Below, piece after piece: positions 1-7,750 of a DNA stretch of 41,412 bases. The position numbers and the translations under genes are program-made. This DNA is from Opitutaceae bacterium (lineage in GTDB: Bacteria > Verrucomicrobiota > Verrucomicrobiia > Opitutales > Opitutaceae): positions 1-41,412 of the forward strand of contig JAPKDW010000008.1 in the NCBI GenBank assembly GCA_028822375.1, read 5' to 3'. How positions within the stretch are numbered: position 1 is the stretch's first letter; every line of letters starts with the position of its first letter. The notes under the pieces were generated by a model. It saw only the letters and a program-made list of their open reading frames with translations. It was not told where the DNA came from and did no database searches.

Positions 1-276
1 CGATGGGGCAACGGTTCGGCTTCATGGGTAGGTTCTATAAGCGCTATTGCGGATCCGGACAAGGGTTTTATTGGGCTTTTCGGGAATCGATGGCTCGGGC
101 GGACGCCGCGCTCGGTTTGTCGGGCTCGTTTCGGATGGGCGATTGGCGTTGCGAGGCTCGTTCGCAAATACTCTCTTTGCTAGGGCTGCCGATGAACATG
201 CGGGCTGCGCCCTCCGACTGTCTCAGCGAAAATTGTCTCGACCCCGTGCCTAAGACGGGGAGATCTTTGTTCGTCC
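1..276. other. Left-edge region without a confident gene
   Basis: A plus-strand frame is open from the window edge to a TAG at 181-183 and could be the last 60 codons of a truncated gene, but I recognise no family in it. Base use differs from the rest of the window: the plus strand is G/T-rich here, while elsewhere it is C-rich. A hairpin CCCCGT / ACGGGG (242-247 / 255-260, 7-nt loop) lies just before the dinG start. It has no U-tract, so it is a weak terminator or leader candidate at best. Confidence 0.25.
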
Positions 277-2367
277 ATGATTTCTCCCAACGAAGGATCC
301 GAGAGCGCAGCGTCATCCGTCCACGTGCCGGATATCGTCGCTAAGGTTTTCGATCCCGGGGGATGGCTCCAAACAGCGCTTTCTCTCGAACACCGCCCCG
401 AGCAGAACGCCATGGCCACCGCGGTCAGCCGATCAATGGCCCGCGACCAGGCGCTCATTTTCGAAGCCGGAACCGGTGTCGGCAAAAGTCTCGCCTACCT
501 CATCCCCGGCATAATCCACTCCATCGAGTCGAAACGTCCGGCAGTCATTTCCTCGAACACCATCGCTCTGCAGGAACAAATCCAACAGAAAGACCTCCCA
601 ATCTGCCGCAAGCTCTTTCAAGCGATCCCCGAGCTCAACGCCTACGCAGACTTCAAATCGACCCTCCTCGTCGGCAAAGGCAACTACCTCTGCCCAACGC
701 GCCTCGGCAACGCCATTGCCAACAAAACCGAACTTTTTCCCAACGACGAACTCGAAGAGCTGCAACGAATCGCCGGCTGGTCCCAGCTGACGAAATCCGG
801 CCTGCGCCAGGAACTCAACCCGACCCCCAACTGGGACGTCTGGGAAATGGTCAATGCCGAAGGCTCCGCCTGCAATCGTAAGAATTGCAGCCCCGACACC
901 TGTCACTATCAACGCGCTCGCGCCGAAATGCGCAAAGCCCAGGTCGTAATCGTCAACCACAGCCTACTCTTCGCTCTCCTAAATGCCGGAGGACTCTCGC
1001 CCAACGCAAAGGGCATTCTGCTGCCCGACGATTTCCTCGTCATCGACGAAGCCCACACGACTGCCGAAGTCGCGACCGAACACTTCGGCGCCCGTATCAG
1101 TTCCTATGGCCTCGACCGCCAACTCAAGAGCCTCTTCAACCCGAAGCGCAAGTCGGGCATCGTCCGCAAGTTTGCTCACCAAAAGCAGCTTCAAACCATC
1201 ATCGACGCCCAAGAAGCTTCTCAGGAATTCTTCGGCTACCTCGCCGCTACTCGACTTGAGAAACGCCCCATAGCGCGCATTTCCGAACAAGATTGGTGCG
1301 AACCTACCATCGTCTCGCCGCTCAAAGCCGTCGTCGAAGTGATGGACAGCATTCTTGCCAAAGTCGAAGACGGAGCCATGCACGACGAGCTCAAGGACCA
1401 ACGCAATCGCGTACACTCCTCATATGCCGGCATCCGACGCTTCATAGCCCTAGCCGAAGACGATCACGTTCATTGGCTTGAACGGAGCGGCCGACGCAAT
1501 CAAATCGTCACCCTCCGCACCGCGCCCATCGACATCGCCCCCTATCTAAAAGAAGCGCTTTTCAGCAAAGAAATATCCGTCACTCTCACGAGCGCCACGC
1601 TCTCCATCGCCCAGAACATGGAACCCTTTCAACGAAAGGTCGGTGCCCTGGCCGAAGAAGCCTTTCGCGTCGAGTCGCCCTTCGACTACGAAAAGAACAC
1701 CCGCATCTACATAGCTAGCGACATCCCCGCTCCCTCCAAAGAAGACGCCCGCCTAGCCATGGACGCGCTCATAGACTACATCGACTATTGCGTGGAAAAC
1801 GTCTCCGGCGGCTCACTCGTACTCTTCACCTCCTATACCGATCTTCGCAAAGCAGGCGACACTCTGGAAACCAAATTCGCCAAGGCCGGTCGCCCCTTCT
1901 TCGCTCAAGGACAAGGTCTTTCACGCTCCGAGATGTCCCAAGGATTCCGCGATGCAGGTAACGGCGTCCTCTTCGGCACAGACAGTTTCTGGACCGGCGT
2001 CGATGTCCCCGGCCCAGCCCTGTCTCAAGTAATCGTCACCCGCCTCCCCTTCGACGTACCCACTCACCCAATAACCGAAGCGAAAGCCGAACGGATCAAA
2101 GAAAACGGCGGCAACCCCTTCGGCGAACTCACCCTACCCGAAGCTCTCGTCAAATTCCGCCAAGGCATCGGACGCCTCATCCGGAAAAAAGACGACAGAG
2201 GTATCATCACCGTCCTCGACTCCCGAATTCTCCAAAAAAGCTACGGTCGCCAATTTCTTCAAAGCCTGCCCAAATCGAAATTCATCCGCATGAATCGAGA
2301 CGACCGGGACGACCGCTTCTGCGACATCGAAGAGATCCCGCCCGCCCAACGCAATCGTCCAAGGTAG
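277..2367 (+). CDS. dinG: DinG-type ATP-dependent DNA helicase (XPD-like, Fe-S)
   Basis: Superfamily 2 helicase of the DinG/XPD group, 696 aa, predicted to unwind DNA or R-loop structures 5'->3' in repair and replication. Visible motifs are Walker A GTGVGKS (residues 65-71), four cysteines placed to hold a 4Fe-4S cluster (Cys139, Cys199, Cys204, Cys209), the DEAH box (257-260), the TSATLS motif III, and C-terminal SFWTGVDVPG and QGIGRLIR motifs typical of helicase domain 2. Length matches the family (about 640-730 aa). ATG 277 is preceded by a GGGGAG about 14 nt upstream, a rather long spacing. The TAG stop lies inside a 35-bp hairpin repeat (2361-2395). The gene stands alone, followed by a small TPR gene on the same strand. 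Family assignment is firm; the exact substrate is inferred. Confidence 0.95.
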   Translation: MISPNEGSESAASSVHVPDIVAKVFDPGGWLQTALSLEHRPEQNAMATAVSRSMARDQALIFEAGTGVGKSLAYLIPGIIHSIESKRPAVISSNTIALQEQIQQKDLPICRKLFQAIPELNAYADFKSTLLVGKGNYLCPTRLGNAIANKTELFPNDELEELQRIAGWSQLTKSGLRQELNPTPNWDVWEMVNAEGSACNRKNCSPDTCHYQRARAEMRKAQVVIVNHSLLFALLNAGGLSPNAKGILLPDDFLVIDEAHTTAEVATEHFGARISSYGLDRQLKSLFNPKRKSGIVRKFAHQKQLQTIIDAQEASQEFFGYLAATRLEKRPIARISEQDWCEPTIVSPLKAVVEVMDSILAKVEDGAMHDELKDQRNRVHSSYAGIRRFIALAEDDHVHWLERSGRRNQIVTLRTAPIDIAPYLKEALFSKEISVTLTSATLSIAQNMEPFQRKVGALAEEAFRVESPFDYEKNTRIYIASDIPAPSKEDARLAMDALIDYIDYCVENVSGGSLVLFTSYTDLRKAGDTLETKFAKAGRPFFAQGQGLSRSEMSQGFRDAGNGVLFGTDSFWTGVDVPGPALSQVIVTRLPFDVPTHPITEAKAERIKENGGNPFGELTLPEALVKFRQGIGRLIRKKDDRGIITVLDSRILQKSYGRQFLQSLPKSKFIRMNRDDRDDRFCDIEEIPPAQRNRPR

Positions 2368-2395
2368 GGCTCGATCGCCGAGCGAGCCGCAACAA
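2361..2395 (+). repeat. GTAGGG hairpin repeat, copy 1 (contains the dinG stop codon)
   Basis: 35-bp element identical to 2726-2760. It begins AAGGTAGGGC, then has a stem GCTCG / CGAGC around the loop ATCGCCGAG, and ends GCAACAA. The TAG in its GTAGGG header (2365-2367) is the in-frame stop of the upstream helicase gene, so either the repeat inserted at the gene end or the gene end adapted to it. Confidence 0.85.
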
Positions 2396-2416
2396 CATCA
2401 ACCCTTCCACCGAACC

Positions 2417-2719
2417 ATGAAATCCGAACGATTCCAGAAACTCGTCGAGGCCAATCCCGACAACGAACTCTTTCGCTTCTCCCTAGGCCAAGCCCTCATG
2501 GACGAAAGCCAAGAAACCTCCGCCATCGCAGCCTTCGACCTATGCCTCGCAAAAAAGCCTGACTGGATGGTCGCTTCGATCTTCAGAGGGAAATGCCTTC
2601 TCTCATTGAAGCAAAACGACGACGCCAAAACGGAACTTCAAAAAGCCCTCCAACTCGCCATCGATCAACACCACGAAGACCCCGAAGCCGAAGTCCGCAA
2701 ACTCCTTTCCACCCTTTAG
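2417..2719 (+). CDS. Small tetratricopeptide-repeat (TPR) protein
   Basis: A 100-aa, probably cytoplasmic protein with about two TPR helix-turn-helix units: one around residues 17-50 with the FSLGQALMDE and AIAAFDLCLAKKPDW pattern, a second around 51-85 with RGKCLLSLKQNDDAKTEL and AL. TPRs mediate protein-protein contacts. No signal peptide, membrane segment or catalytic motif is visible, so no specific function can be given. It follows the helicase by 49 bp, most of which is repeat copy 1, and is itself followed 6 bp later by repeat copy 2. No Shine-Dalgarno is visible before ATG 2417, which is common in this window. Co-transcription with the helicase is possible but not shown. Confidence 0.8.
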   Translation: MKSERFQKLVEANPDNELFRFSLGQALMDESQETSAIAAFDLCLAKKPDWMVASIFRGKCLLSLKQNDDAKTELQKALQLAIDQHHEDPEAEVRKLLSTL

Positions 2720-2725
2720 AAAATC

Positions 2726-2760
2726 AAGGTAGGGCTCGATCGCCGAGCGAGCCGCAACAA
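2726..2760 (+). repeat. GTAGGG hairpin repeat, copy 2
   Basis: Exact 35-bp duplicate of 2361-2395, same orientation, lying 6 bp after the TPR gene stop. The stem is GCTCG / CGAGC with loop ATCGCCGAG. The two copies bracket the small TPR gene. Confidence 0.85.
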
Positions 2761-2815
2761 TTGCATCCCTCCCACCAATACCGCGATTTGTCCGCGACTG
2801 CACTCTTTCCCTGCC

Positions 2816-2877
2816 ATAGGTCAGCCTCGCTGAGGCGACCCTTTTTCATCCGCTGGCGGGTCAGCGACCCGCCCTAC
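2816..2877. repeat. Paired inverted GTAGGG-type hairpins
   Basis: Two hairpins in opposite orientation. The left arm has header ATAGG and stem GCCTC-gct-GAGGC (2824-2836). The right arm has the 7-bp stem GCGGGTC-agc-GACCCGC (2856-2872) and ends in GCCCTAC, the reverse complement of the GTAGGGC header. The arrangement resembles paired REP (BIME) units. It fills part of the otherwise gene-free 2761-2993. Confidence 0.7.
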
Positions 2878-2993
2878 AATTGCAGAAAAACCGATTTGAG
2901 GTGACGCTTAAAATCGCACTCCATCAAATTCTCCCAATCGAAACTTGACTTGACTTAGATCCGAGCCAGTTTTTGCTCCCTTATTATACGGTT

Positions 2994-3068
2994 GCCAGGG
3001 TAGCTCAGTGGTAGAGCAGGAGACTCATAAGCTCTTGGTCGGCAGTTCAAATCTGCCCCTTGGTACCA
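2994..3068 (+). tRNA. tRNA with anticodon CAT (tRNA-Met, elongator-like)
   Basis: A 75-nt cloverleaf can be drawn by eye: acceptor GCCAGGG / CCTTGGT, D-arm GCTC-AGTGGTA-GAGC, anticodon loop CTCATAA (anticodon CAT), T-arm GGCAG-TTCAAAT-CTGCC, discriminator A and an encoded CCA end. The inner anticodon-stem pair is an A-G mismatch and the first acceptor pair is G-U. It lacks the three G-C pairs before the anticodon loop expected of an initiator, so elongator Met is preferred. An Ile tRNA with a lysidine-modified CAT anticodon cannot be excluded. Confidence 0.93.
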
Positions 3069-3080
3069 TATTCGTTTCGA

Positions 3081-3095
3081 TTCCGCTTAGCGGAA
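3081..3095 (+). other. Small hairpin downstream of the tRNA
   Basis: Perfect 6-bp stem TTCCGC / GCGGAA with a TTA loop, 12 nt after the tRNA CCA. There is no following T-tract, so it may be a 3' processing or pausing hairpin rather than an intrinsic terminator. The rest of 3069-3204 shows nothing I can support. Confidence 0.3.
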
Positions 3096-3204
3096 GAGCA
3101 GCGAAAACGCGCATACTGCATCGAAGAGAAGGCGTTTCTAAAAACTCCTCAGCAACGTCCTCCCACTATTTCAGAGGAGGTCCGCCCTCGGATTACAAAT
3201 ACAA

Positions 3205-4806
3205 TCAAAACGCTGGCATGCGAGAACGACACCAATAAGCCAGCCCAACAATCAATGCTAGACCTGCCCAGCAGCTAGCCACAAACCAGTCGCCGTGTTC
3301 GGTATAGAAAGTCGTTTTCCCCTTCCAGCGCTTGTCGCGATCGACTTCCCAGGTCGTTCCACCGGAAAACCAAATCTTACCGTTTTCGTCCAAGAGCTCT
3401 TCGCGCACGTTTCCGAATTCGTCGATCCAGCCAGTCCACCCATCGTTGCCAACTCTAAATACGATACGGCGATTCTCTACAGCTCTCAGTACCGAATGCG
3501 CCATGTGCTGAAACGATGCCCCACTCTGACCGTACCAAGCGCTATTGGTTGCTACGAACAAGGCTGCTGCTCCCTCTAAAACGGACTCACGAGCTAAGGC
3601 CGGAAACACATCTTCGTAGCAAATCAACGATCCGATTTTGATCGTTCGATTCGGCATCGACAATGGCAACAAAACCGGCTTATCGCCTGAATATAAATCG
3701 CCATCAATCGGAACGATCTTCTCGATCCAAGGCCAAAACGCGCGCAAAGGAATATACTCCCCAAAAGGCACCAAATGTCGCTTCGAATAATATTCTGGAT
3801 ACATCCCCCATTTCGGGCGAATCATAAAAACGCTATTGCGCCACACCTCGTCCGATTCCGCCGCCAGGGCACCCGCGAATATCGGCGTATCGATTTCCGT
3901 CGCCAAACGCTCCACCCAGGTTTGCATCGAAACGTCCCCTTTAATAGGATACGGCAAAGTAGCCTCTGGCCAGAACATGACATCCGGTTTCATTGGCGCC
4001 AAACGAAGCGTATTGCGTTCGATTTGCTTCAGAATATCCAATCCCTTCGCATTGTCCCACTTCTCGTCTTGCGGGATCGCCGGCTGCATCGCCGCCGCCC
4101 GAAACAAAGGCTCACGGTCTTGACCGGAAATATGACGCGTTTGCAAAAACGTCATCATGACGAAAATCAGCAGAGCCAAATAAAACTCGGGGCAAACCTT
4201 CTTCGAACGCTTTCGAGAATATTCGACGATGCGCAACGCATAGGCAGCGATACCTGCATTCAGTAAAACCAAACAAAACGAAACCCCCCAAGCTCCTAAA
4301 AACACCGCGCTCTGAAGCATAATCGGCCGACTCCATTGGCTTGCCGACAAAGGTAACCACGGAAAACCCGTAAATACCCATCCTCGGAAATGCTCCAAAA
4401 TCACCCACAAGGCCGCCGTTCCGAGAGCAAACGGAACGCCCATCCAAACTTCGCCCTTCAACAGCTTTCGACTTAGCCAAGCCGTGCCGAGACACCACAC
4501 AACAAAATGCAGCGCTACAATCCCAGAAAGCAGGATCAATCCTAGCCATGTAACATGCCGCAACCAAAAAATTAATACGAACCACGACACCCACCCGATC
4601 GCCAACCCCGTCCACGCCACCTGTTTATAGGATGGCTCCAATCGCAGCCACAAGAGAAGCGGTATCAGCAACACGAAACCTGCCTCGGGGATGTCGAACG
4701 GCGGGAAGGCCACGATCATACCAACCGTCGTCAAAACGATCGCGCAGACCTGAGCTATCGCCATACGATTATTGGAGAACCAATTCGAAATATCGCTAAT
4801 CAACAT
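3205..4806 (-). CDS. lnt: Apolipoprotein N-acyltransferase
   Basis: Inner-membrane enzyme that adds the third acyl chain to the N-terminal cysteine of lipoproteins before their export by Lol. The N-terminal half (about residues 15-225) is a multi-span membrane region. The C-terminal half is a nitrilase-fold domain with the expected catalytic triad: Glu281 in WPEAT, Lys342 in [11 protein letters not shown] and Cys396 in SLICYED (numbered from ATG 4806). A last membrane helix sits near the C-terminus. Total is 533 aa, close to the family norm. An upstream in-frame TTG at 4827 would add 7 residues; I prefer the ATG because neither has a clear Shine-Dalgarno. Convergent with the tRNA. The family is certain, the exact start less so. 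Confidence 0.93.
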   Translation of the reverse strand: MLISDISNWFSNNRMAIAQVCAIVLTTVGMIVAFPPFDIPEAGFVLLIPLLLWLRLEPSYKQVAWTGLAIGWVSWFVLIFWLRHVTWLGLILLSGIVALHFVVWCLGTAWLSRKLLKGEVWMGVPFALGTAALWVILEHFRGWVFTGFPWLPLSASQWSRPIMLQSAVFLGAWGVSFCLVLLNAGIAAYALRIVEYSRKRSKKVCPEFYLALLIFVMMTFLQTRHISGQDREPLFRAAAMQPAIPQDEKWDNAKGLDILKQIERNTLRLAPMKPDVMFWPEATLPYPIKGDVSMQTWVERLATEIDTPIFAGALAAESDEVWRNSVFMIRPKWGMYPEYYSKRHLVPFGEYIPLRAFWPWIEKIVPIDGDLYSGDKPVLLPLSMPNRTIKIGSLICYEDVFPALARESVLEGAAALFVATNSAWYGQSGASFQHMAHSVLRAVENRRIVFRVGNDGWTGWIDEFGNVREELLDENGKIWFSGGTTWEVDRDKRWKGKTTFYTEHGDWFVASCWAGLALIVGLAYWCRSRMPAF

Positions 4807-5053
4807 TCGCCGACTAAGCAGGCCCAAATCATTCTCGTGAGCAATACAAAATGCCGACTAGCGATATCGGAGCAACTATCCAGTTGATAGACCGGAATTA
4901 GCCCAGCACGCTCCCAGAGCCGACGTCCAACAACTAGCCCTCGGTTCCTCCCTGGTTCAAATTCATTCACTGACAAGCGTGAAGATCATTCGATTTCGAG
5001 TAAATGGCACAAACCCGCCCCCATACGAATTGCTAGAACACAATAGTCCGGAT
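4807..5053. other. Upstream region of lnt, no confident gene
   Basis: About 250 bp between lnt and the small 42-codon ORF. A 56-codon minus frame (GTG at 4970, stop 4800-4802, touching the lnt start) is open here but has no recognisable similarity. I see no convincing promoter or terminator. Confidence 0.4.
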
Positions 5054-5182
5054 TCACTCTCCAACTTCGTATCCGACTTCTCTTTCGGTATCAATAAAGG
5101 TATTCACATAATCGTAGAGCTCGAAAGGGTAAACATCGGTGCCGTGAGCAGAGCGACTGACACCGATTACTTTACCTGTCAT
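5054..5182 (-). CDS. Putative 42-aa protein downstream of carbonic anhydrase
   Basis: An ATG at 5182 starts 9 nt after the carbonic anhydrase stop on the same strand and runs 42 codons to TGA (5054-5056). The product begins MTGKVIGVSRSAHGTD and continues VYPFELYDYVNTFIDTE, ending YEVGE. It is acidic at the C-terminus, rich in aromatics and beta-branched residues, and has no Cys, no signal peptide and no membrane segment. The composition looks like a folded or partner-binding protein rather than random frame noise. The tight spacing suggests co-transcription and perhaps re-initiation after carbonic anhydrase. I recognise no family. It could be a real small protein, a partner of the anhydrase, or a remnant of a longer gene. 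Confidence 0.5.
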   Translation of the reverse strand: MTGKVIGVSRSAHGTDVYPFELYDYVNTFIDTEREVGYEVGE

Positions 5183-5191
5183 GGTCAGAGA

Positions 5192-5773
5192 CTACCTTAC
5201 CCGACCTGCATCTGTAGCTTCAGGTATTTCAACTAACTCGCCCGTCTTACAATCATAGATGTAACCATAAATTGGTATTTCGGATGGGACCATCGAATTA
5301 TTGCGTATGCGCTCGACGTCTTCGATCACGCTTTTGGCATTATCACTAATGGTTAGCCAATTGACATACTTGCCGTCGGTTGTACCACCGCCAGCATTGC
5401 TATCATGCCAGCCAGATTCATCAACGCTTGATGTTTTCAGACTCCCTGACAATAGTTCACCCATAATATCTGTAGTGAAAGTTTCCATACCACAGTCAGT
5501 ATGATGAACAACGAACCACTCTTTTGTACCAAGCAACTTATACGAAATCACTAGCGAACGGATAGCATCATCGCTAGCTCTACCACCTGCATTTCGGATG
5601 ACGTGCGCATCACCTTCAGCAAGACCGGCATATTTTGCGGGATCTAAACGAGCATCCATACAGGTAAGAATTGCAAACTGCCTAGCTGGGGGCATAGGCA
5701 AACTGCCTTTATCTCCAAAGTTTGCGACATATTCAGCATTTGCTGAGACCACCTCATTAACTACTTTACTCAT
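5192..5773 (-). CDS. Beta-carbonic anhydrase
   Basis: Zinc enzyme interconverting CO2 and bicarbonate, 193 aa, cytoplasmic. The zinc-binding pattern of beta-class enzymes is complete: Cys38 and Asp40 in CMDARLD, then His91 and Cys94 in HHTDCG; the RNAGG motif lies at 60-64. The C-terminal [15 protein letters not shown] segment is typical of the Rv1284-like (mycobacterial) subgroup. The start is fixed at ATG 5773 by an AAGAGGA sequence 8 nt upstream, one of the few clear Shine-Dalgarno sites here; a longer in-frame start at 5821 would put that site inside the gene. The 42-codon ORF follows 9 nt after the stop. Confidence 0.95.
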   Translation of the reverse strand: MSKVVNEVVSANAEYVANFGDKGSLPMPPARQFAILTCMDARLDPAKYAGLAEGDAHVIRNAGGRASDDAIRSLVISYKLLGTKEWFVVHHTDCGMETFTTDIMGELLSGSLKTSSVDESGWHDSNAGGGTTDGKYVNWLTISDNAKSVIEDVERIRNNSMVPSEIPIYGYIYDCKTGELVEIPEATDAGRVR

Positions 5774-5781
5774 ATTCTTTG

Positions 5782-5788
5782 TCCTCTT
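5782..5788 (-). promoter_or_regulatory. Ribosome binding site of the carbonic anhydrase gene
   Basis: AAGAGGA on the minus strand, 8 nt before ATG 5773. It decides this start over the upstream in-frame ATG at 5821. Confidence 0.75.
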
Positions 5789-5872
5789 GAATGTCACGTG
5801 ATCGTTTTCGCAGGTCTCCATCGCGACGATTATGGAAACCTAACAGTATCTGGATCAAACACGAGCGCCAGA

Positions 5873-5975
5873 GAAGACGCAAGTCTTCGTAGGGACGAAC
5901 TGTGAAGCTTACTCGCTGGGAGGTCCGTACAGCCGGACTCGCAACTTCGCGCTCACTCGGCGGAGCTCGCCCTTC
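5873..5975. repeat. Compound hairpin region with inverted GTAGGG-type arms
   Basis: The 5774-6077 gap holds a hairpin GAAGAC-gcaa-GTCTTC (5873-5888) running straight into GTAGGG (5889-5894), a second hairpin GTCCG / CGGAC (5923-5938), and an inverted arm (5946-5975). Read on the minus strand that arm is GAAGGGCGAGCTCCGCCGAG and then TGAGCGCGAA, which closely matches repeat copies 1 and 2 (GTAGGGCTCGATCGCCGAG...). I read it as a diverged pair of the same family. No gene is seen in this gap. Confidence 0.55.
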
Positions 5976-6077
5976 AGGTTTAGAAACTGCCATTTTCCCA
6001 TTTCTAACGATATTGAGAATCGAAACTCGTTGCCACCCTGCTCTTGACGGCTCGATGGCCGCCGACACATTAACCTC

Positions 6078-6314
6078 ATGGCAACCTACATTTATCAAAC
6101 GATTCCCTCATCCGAAGCCGAAGAGCCAACTCGATTTGAATTAAAGCAAAGCATGAATGACGACCCGCTCACACAACACCCAGAAAGCGGAGCTCCTGTC
6201 AAACGAGTCATCACAGGCGGATATGGCTTCAATGTAAGCGGTAGCGAAAAATCCGTGCCGATGCCATCCACCGGTTCCAGTTGCTGCCAGAGTGGCGGTT
6301 GCGGCTGCACTTAG
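6078..6314 (+). CDS. FmdB-like small protein lacking the zinc-ribbon cysteines
   Basis: A 78-aa protein with the FmdB-family outline: an N-terminal MATYIYQTI (usual MPIYEYRC), the QSMNDDPL motif and PVKRVITGGYGF (usual VKRVISGG). The two CxxC pairs that make the family's zinc ribbon are missing; the positions are occupied by IPSSEAEEP and THPESGAP. Instead the C-terminus carries a separate Cys-rich tail, CCQSGGCGCT. FmdB proteins have been proposed as regulators, but the role here is unknown. It ends 25 bp before the glycosyltransferase, so the two may be co-transcribed. No clear Shine-Dalgarno at ATG 6078. Family assignment is good, function open. Confidence 0.8.
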   Translation: MATYIYQTIPSSEAEEPTRFELKQSMNDDPLTQHPESGAPVKRVITGGYGFNVSGSEKSVPMPSTGSSCCQSGGCGCT

Positions 6315-6339
6315 GAAACTCCACACAAAGCCCTGCCAA

Positions 6340-7461
6340 ATGCGAATCTGCCTCATCGAGCCGTTCTACACAGGCTCTCACAAGCGCTGGGCAGACGAGC
6401 TCGTTACTCGATCTCGCCACGATATCGACATCCTTTCCCTTCCTGGACGTCACTGGAAATGGCGCATGCATGGAGCAGCAATCACTCTGGCGGACGAATT
6501 CGCGTCACGAAACCAATCCTACGATCTCATCCTAGCGAGCGATATGCTCGACCTGACGGTTTTCCTCTCCCTACTTCGTCGCGAAATTTCTCATATTCCT
6601 GTCGCCTTCTATTTTCACGAAAACCAACTGCTCTACCCTTGGTCGCCTCGGGATGCCGATACGAAGAAAGGCCGCGACTTCCACTATGCCTTCATCAACT
6701 ACACAAGCGCCCTGGCCGCCGACAAACTCTTCTTCAACTCCGACTACCATCGCACTGCTTTCCTCGCCGCTCTCCCTGAATTCCTTGATCGGTATCCGGA
6801 TTTCAATAACAAAGAAACCGTTCTCCAACTCGAATCGAAAAGCCAAACGCTTTGGCTCGGGATGGACCTCAAAGCCTTCGACGCGCATCGACTCCCGAAT
6901 AGAGGAGCTCAATCCGATCGCCCGCTTATCGTTTGGAATCATCGATGGGAATACGACAAGAACCCGATTGGTTTTTTCCGCATTCTCTATCAGCTAGTGG
7001 ACCGAGGCATCGAGTTCGATCTAGCGCTGCTTGGCGAGAGCTTCGAAGAAGCGCCTCCGTATTTCGTCGAAGCTAAAGAACGACTCGGCAGCCGTATCGT
7101 CCACTACGGAATCGCAAAAGCATTCTCCGATTACGCAAACTGGCTCTGGCAAGCCGACATCGCGCTCGTAACCTCCAATCAAGATTTCTTTGGAGGCAGT
7201 GTCGTGGAAGCCATCTACTGCGGTTGTCATCTAATTATTCCGAACCGACTAGCGTATCCAGATCATATAGACACAGATCAAAATCAATCGAATTTCTACG
7301 AGTCGGAAACAGACGCAGTCGACCTCCTAGAGAAATGGATCAAAAGCAAAGCCTGGAAGAAACCTTCGACCCTAAGCAAGTCCGTCAGGCGATACGACTG
7401 GTCAAATCAGATCGAACATTACGACGAAGAGTTTGAAACCCTTGCGGGAATCTCAAAGTAG
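6340..7461 (+). CDS. GTDC1/DUF3524-type glycosyltransferase (tRNA-queuosine alpha-mannosyltransferase family)
   Basis: A 373-aa GT4-like glycosyltransferase. The N-terminal half has the hallmarks of the GTDC1/DUF3524 domain: CLIEPFYTGSHKRWADEL at the start, LPGRHWKWRMHGAA, LASDMLDL, YFHENQLLYPW and FHYAFINYTSALAADKLFFN. In animals this family mannosylates queuosine in tRNA-Asp; the bacterial role is inferred from family only. The C-terminal half carries nucleotide-sugar-binding features: NHRWEYDKNP, then SNQDFFGGSVVEAIYCGC with the family's Glu. I chose ATG 6340 over a GTG at 6292, because the GTG start overlaps the upstream gene and adds 16 residues outside the domain. No queuosine synthesis gene is in the window. 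Confidence 0.88.
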   Translation: MRICLIEPFYTGSHKRWADELVTRSRHDIDILSLPGRHWKWRMHGAAITLADEFASRNQSYDLILASDMLDLTVFLSLLRREISHIPVAFYFHENQLLYPWSPRDADTKKGRDFHYAFINYTSALAADKLFFNSDYHRTAFLAALPEFLDRYPDFNNKETVLQLESKSQTLWLGMDLKAFDAHRLPNRGAQSDRPLIVWNHRWEYDKNPIGFFRILYQLVDRGIEFDLALLGESFEEAPPYFVEAKERLGSRIVHYGIAKAFSDYANWLWQADIALVTSNQDFFGGSVVEAIYCGCHLIIPNRLAYPDHIDTDQNQSNFYESETDAVDLLEKWIKSKAWKKPSTLSKSVRRYDWSNQIEHYDEEFETLAGISK

Positions 7462-7678
7462 CATTCGACCAATACCCTCCCGAGCGTCTTTAACATTGCC
7501 CAGTACAAATAGTATTCCGACAAAATCTCCGCTTCGCCGAGTCGCCTTCCTTCCAATAGCTCAATCGCTCCTACCACCGCGTGAATCGCGCAACTGGGAC
7601 GCCGTCCTTGCTTGCTGATCCCAATTCCGATCCCGCTCTAATTTTTGGCTCTAGTGAGGAATTAAATCCTCAAAAACG

Positions 7679-7710
7679 AAAAAAACGCGCCCCCCGAAAC
7701 GGAGACGCGC
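7679..7710 (-). terminator. Rho-independent terminator of the chemoreceptor gene
   Basis: Read on the minus strand: CGCG-TCTCCG, loop TTT, CGGGGG-(G bulge)-CGCG, followed by seven T. The stem includes two T-G pairs. It lies about 40 bp after the chemoreceptor stop. The rest of 7462-7750 shows nothing I can support. Confidence 0.8.
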
Positions 7711-7750
7711 AATAGGTGTTAATCTTTAAAATTAGCCAGATAGTTGCGGA

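Noticed and set aside
2945-2987. TTGACT boxes and TATTAT upstream of the tRNA as a sigma-70 promoter
   Set aside because: The spacing is about 26 bp or more, too long for a normal promoter; no better pair found.
4800-4970. 56-codon minus ORF ending at the lnt start
   Set aside because: GTG start, no recognisable similarity; could be chance. The touch with the lnt start is suggestive but not enough.
4979-5236. 85-aa plus-strand ORF
   Set aside because: GTG start, antisense to the more protein-like 42-codon ORF and to the end of the anhydrase gene; no family.
5766-6098. 110-aa minus ORF upstream of carbonic anhydrase
   Set aside because: It runs through hairpin repeats and the anhydrase ribosome site; composition is repeat-derived.
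7462-7678. Minus-strand open frames after the glycosyltransferase gene
   Set aside because: Short, in competing frames, no recognisable product.
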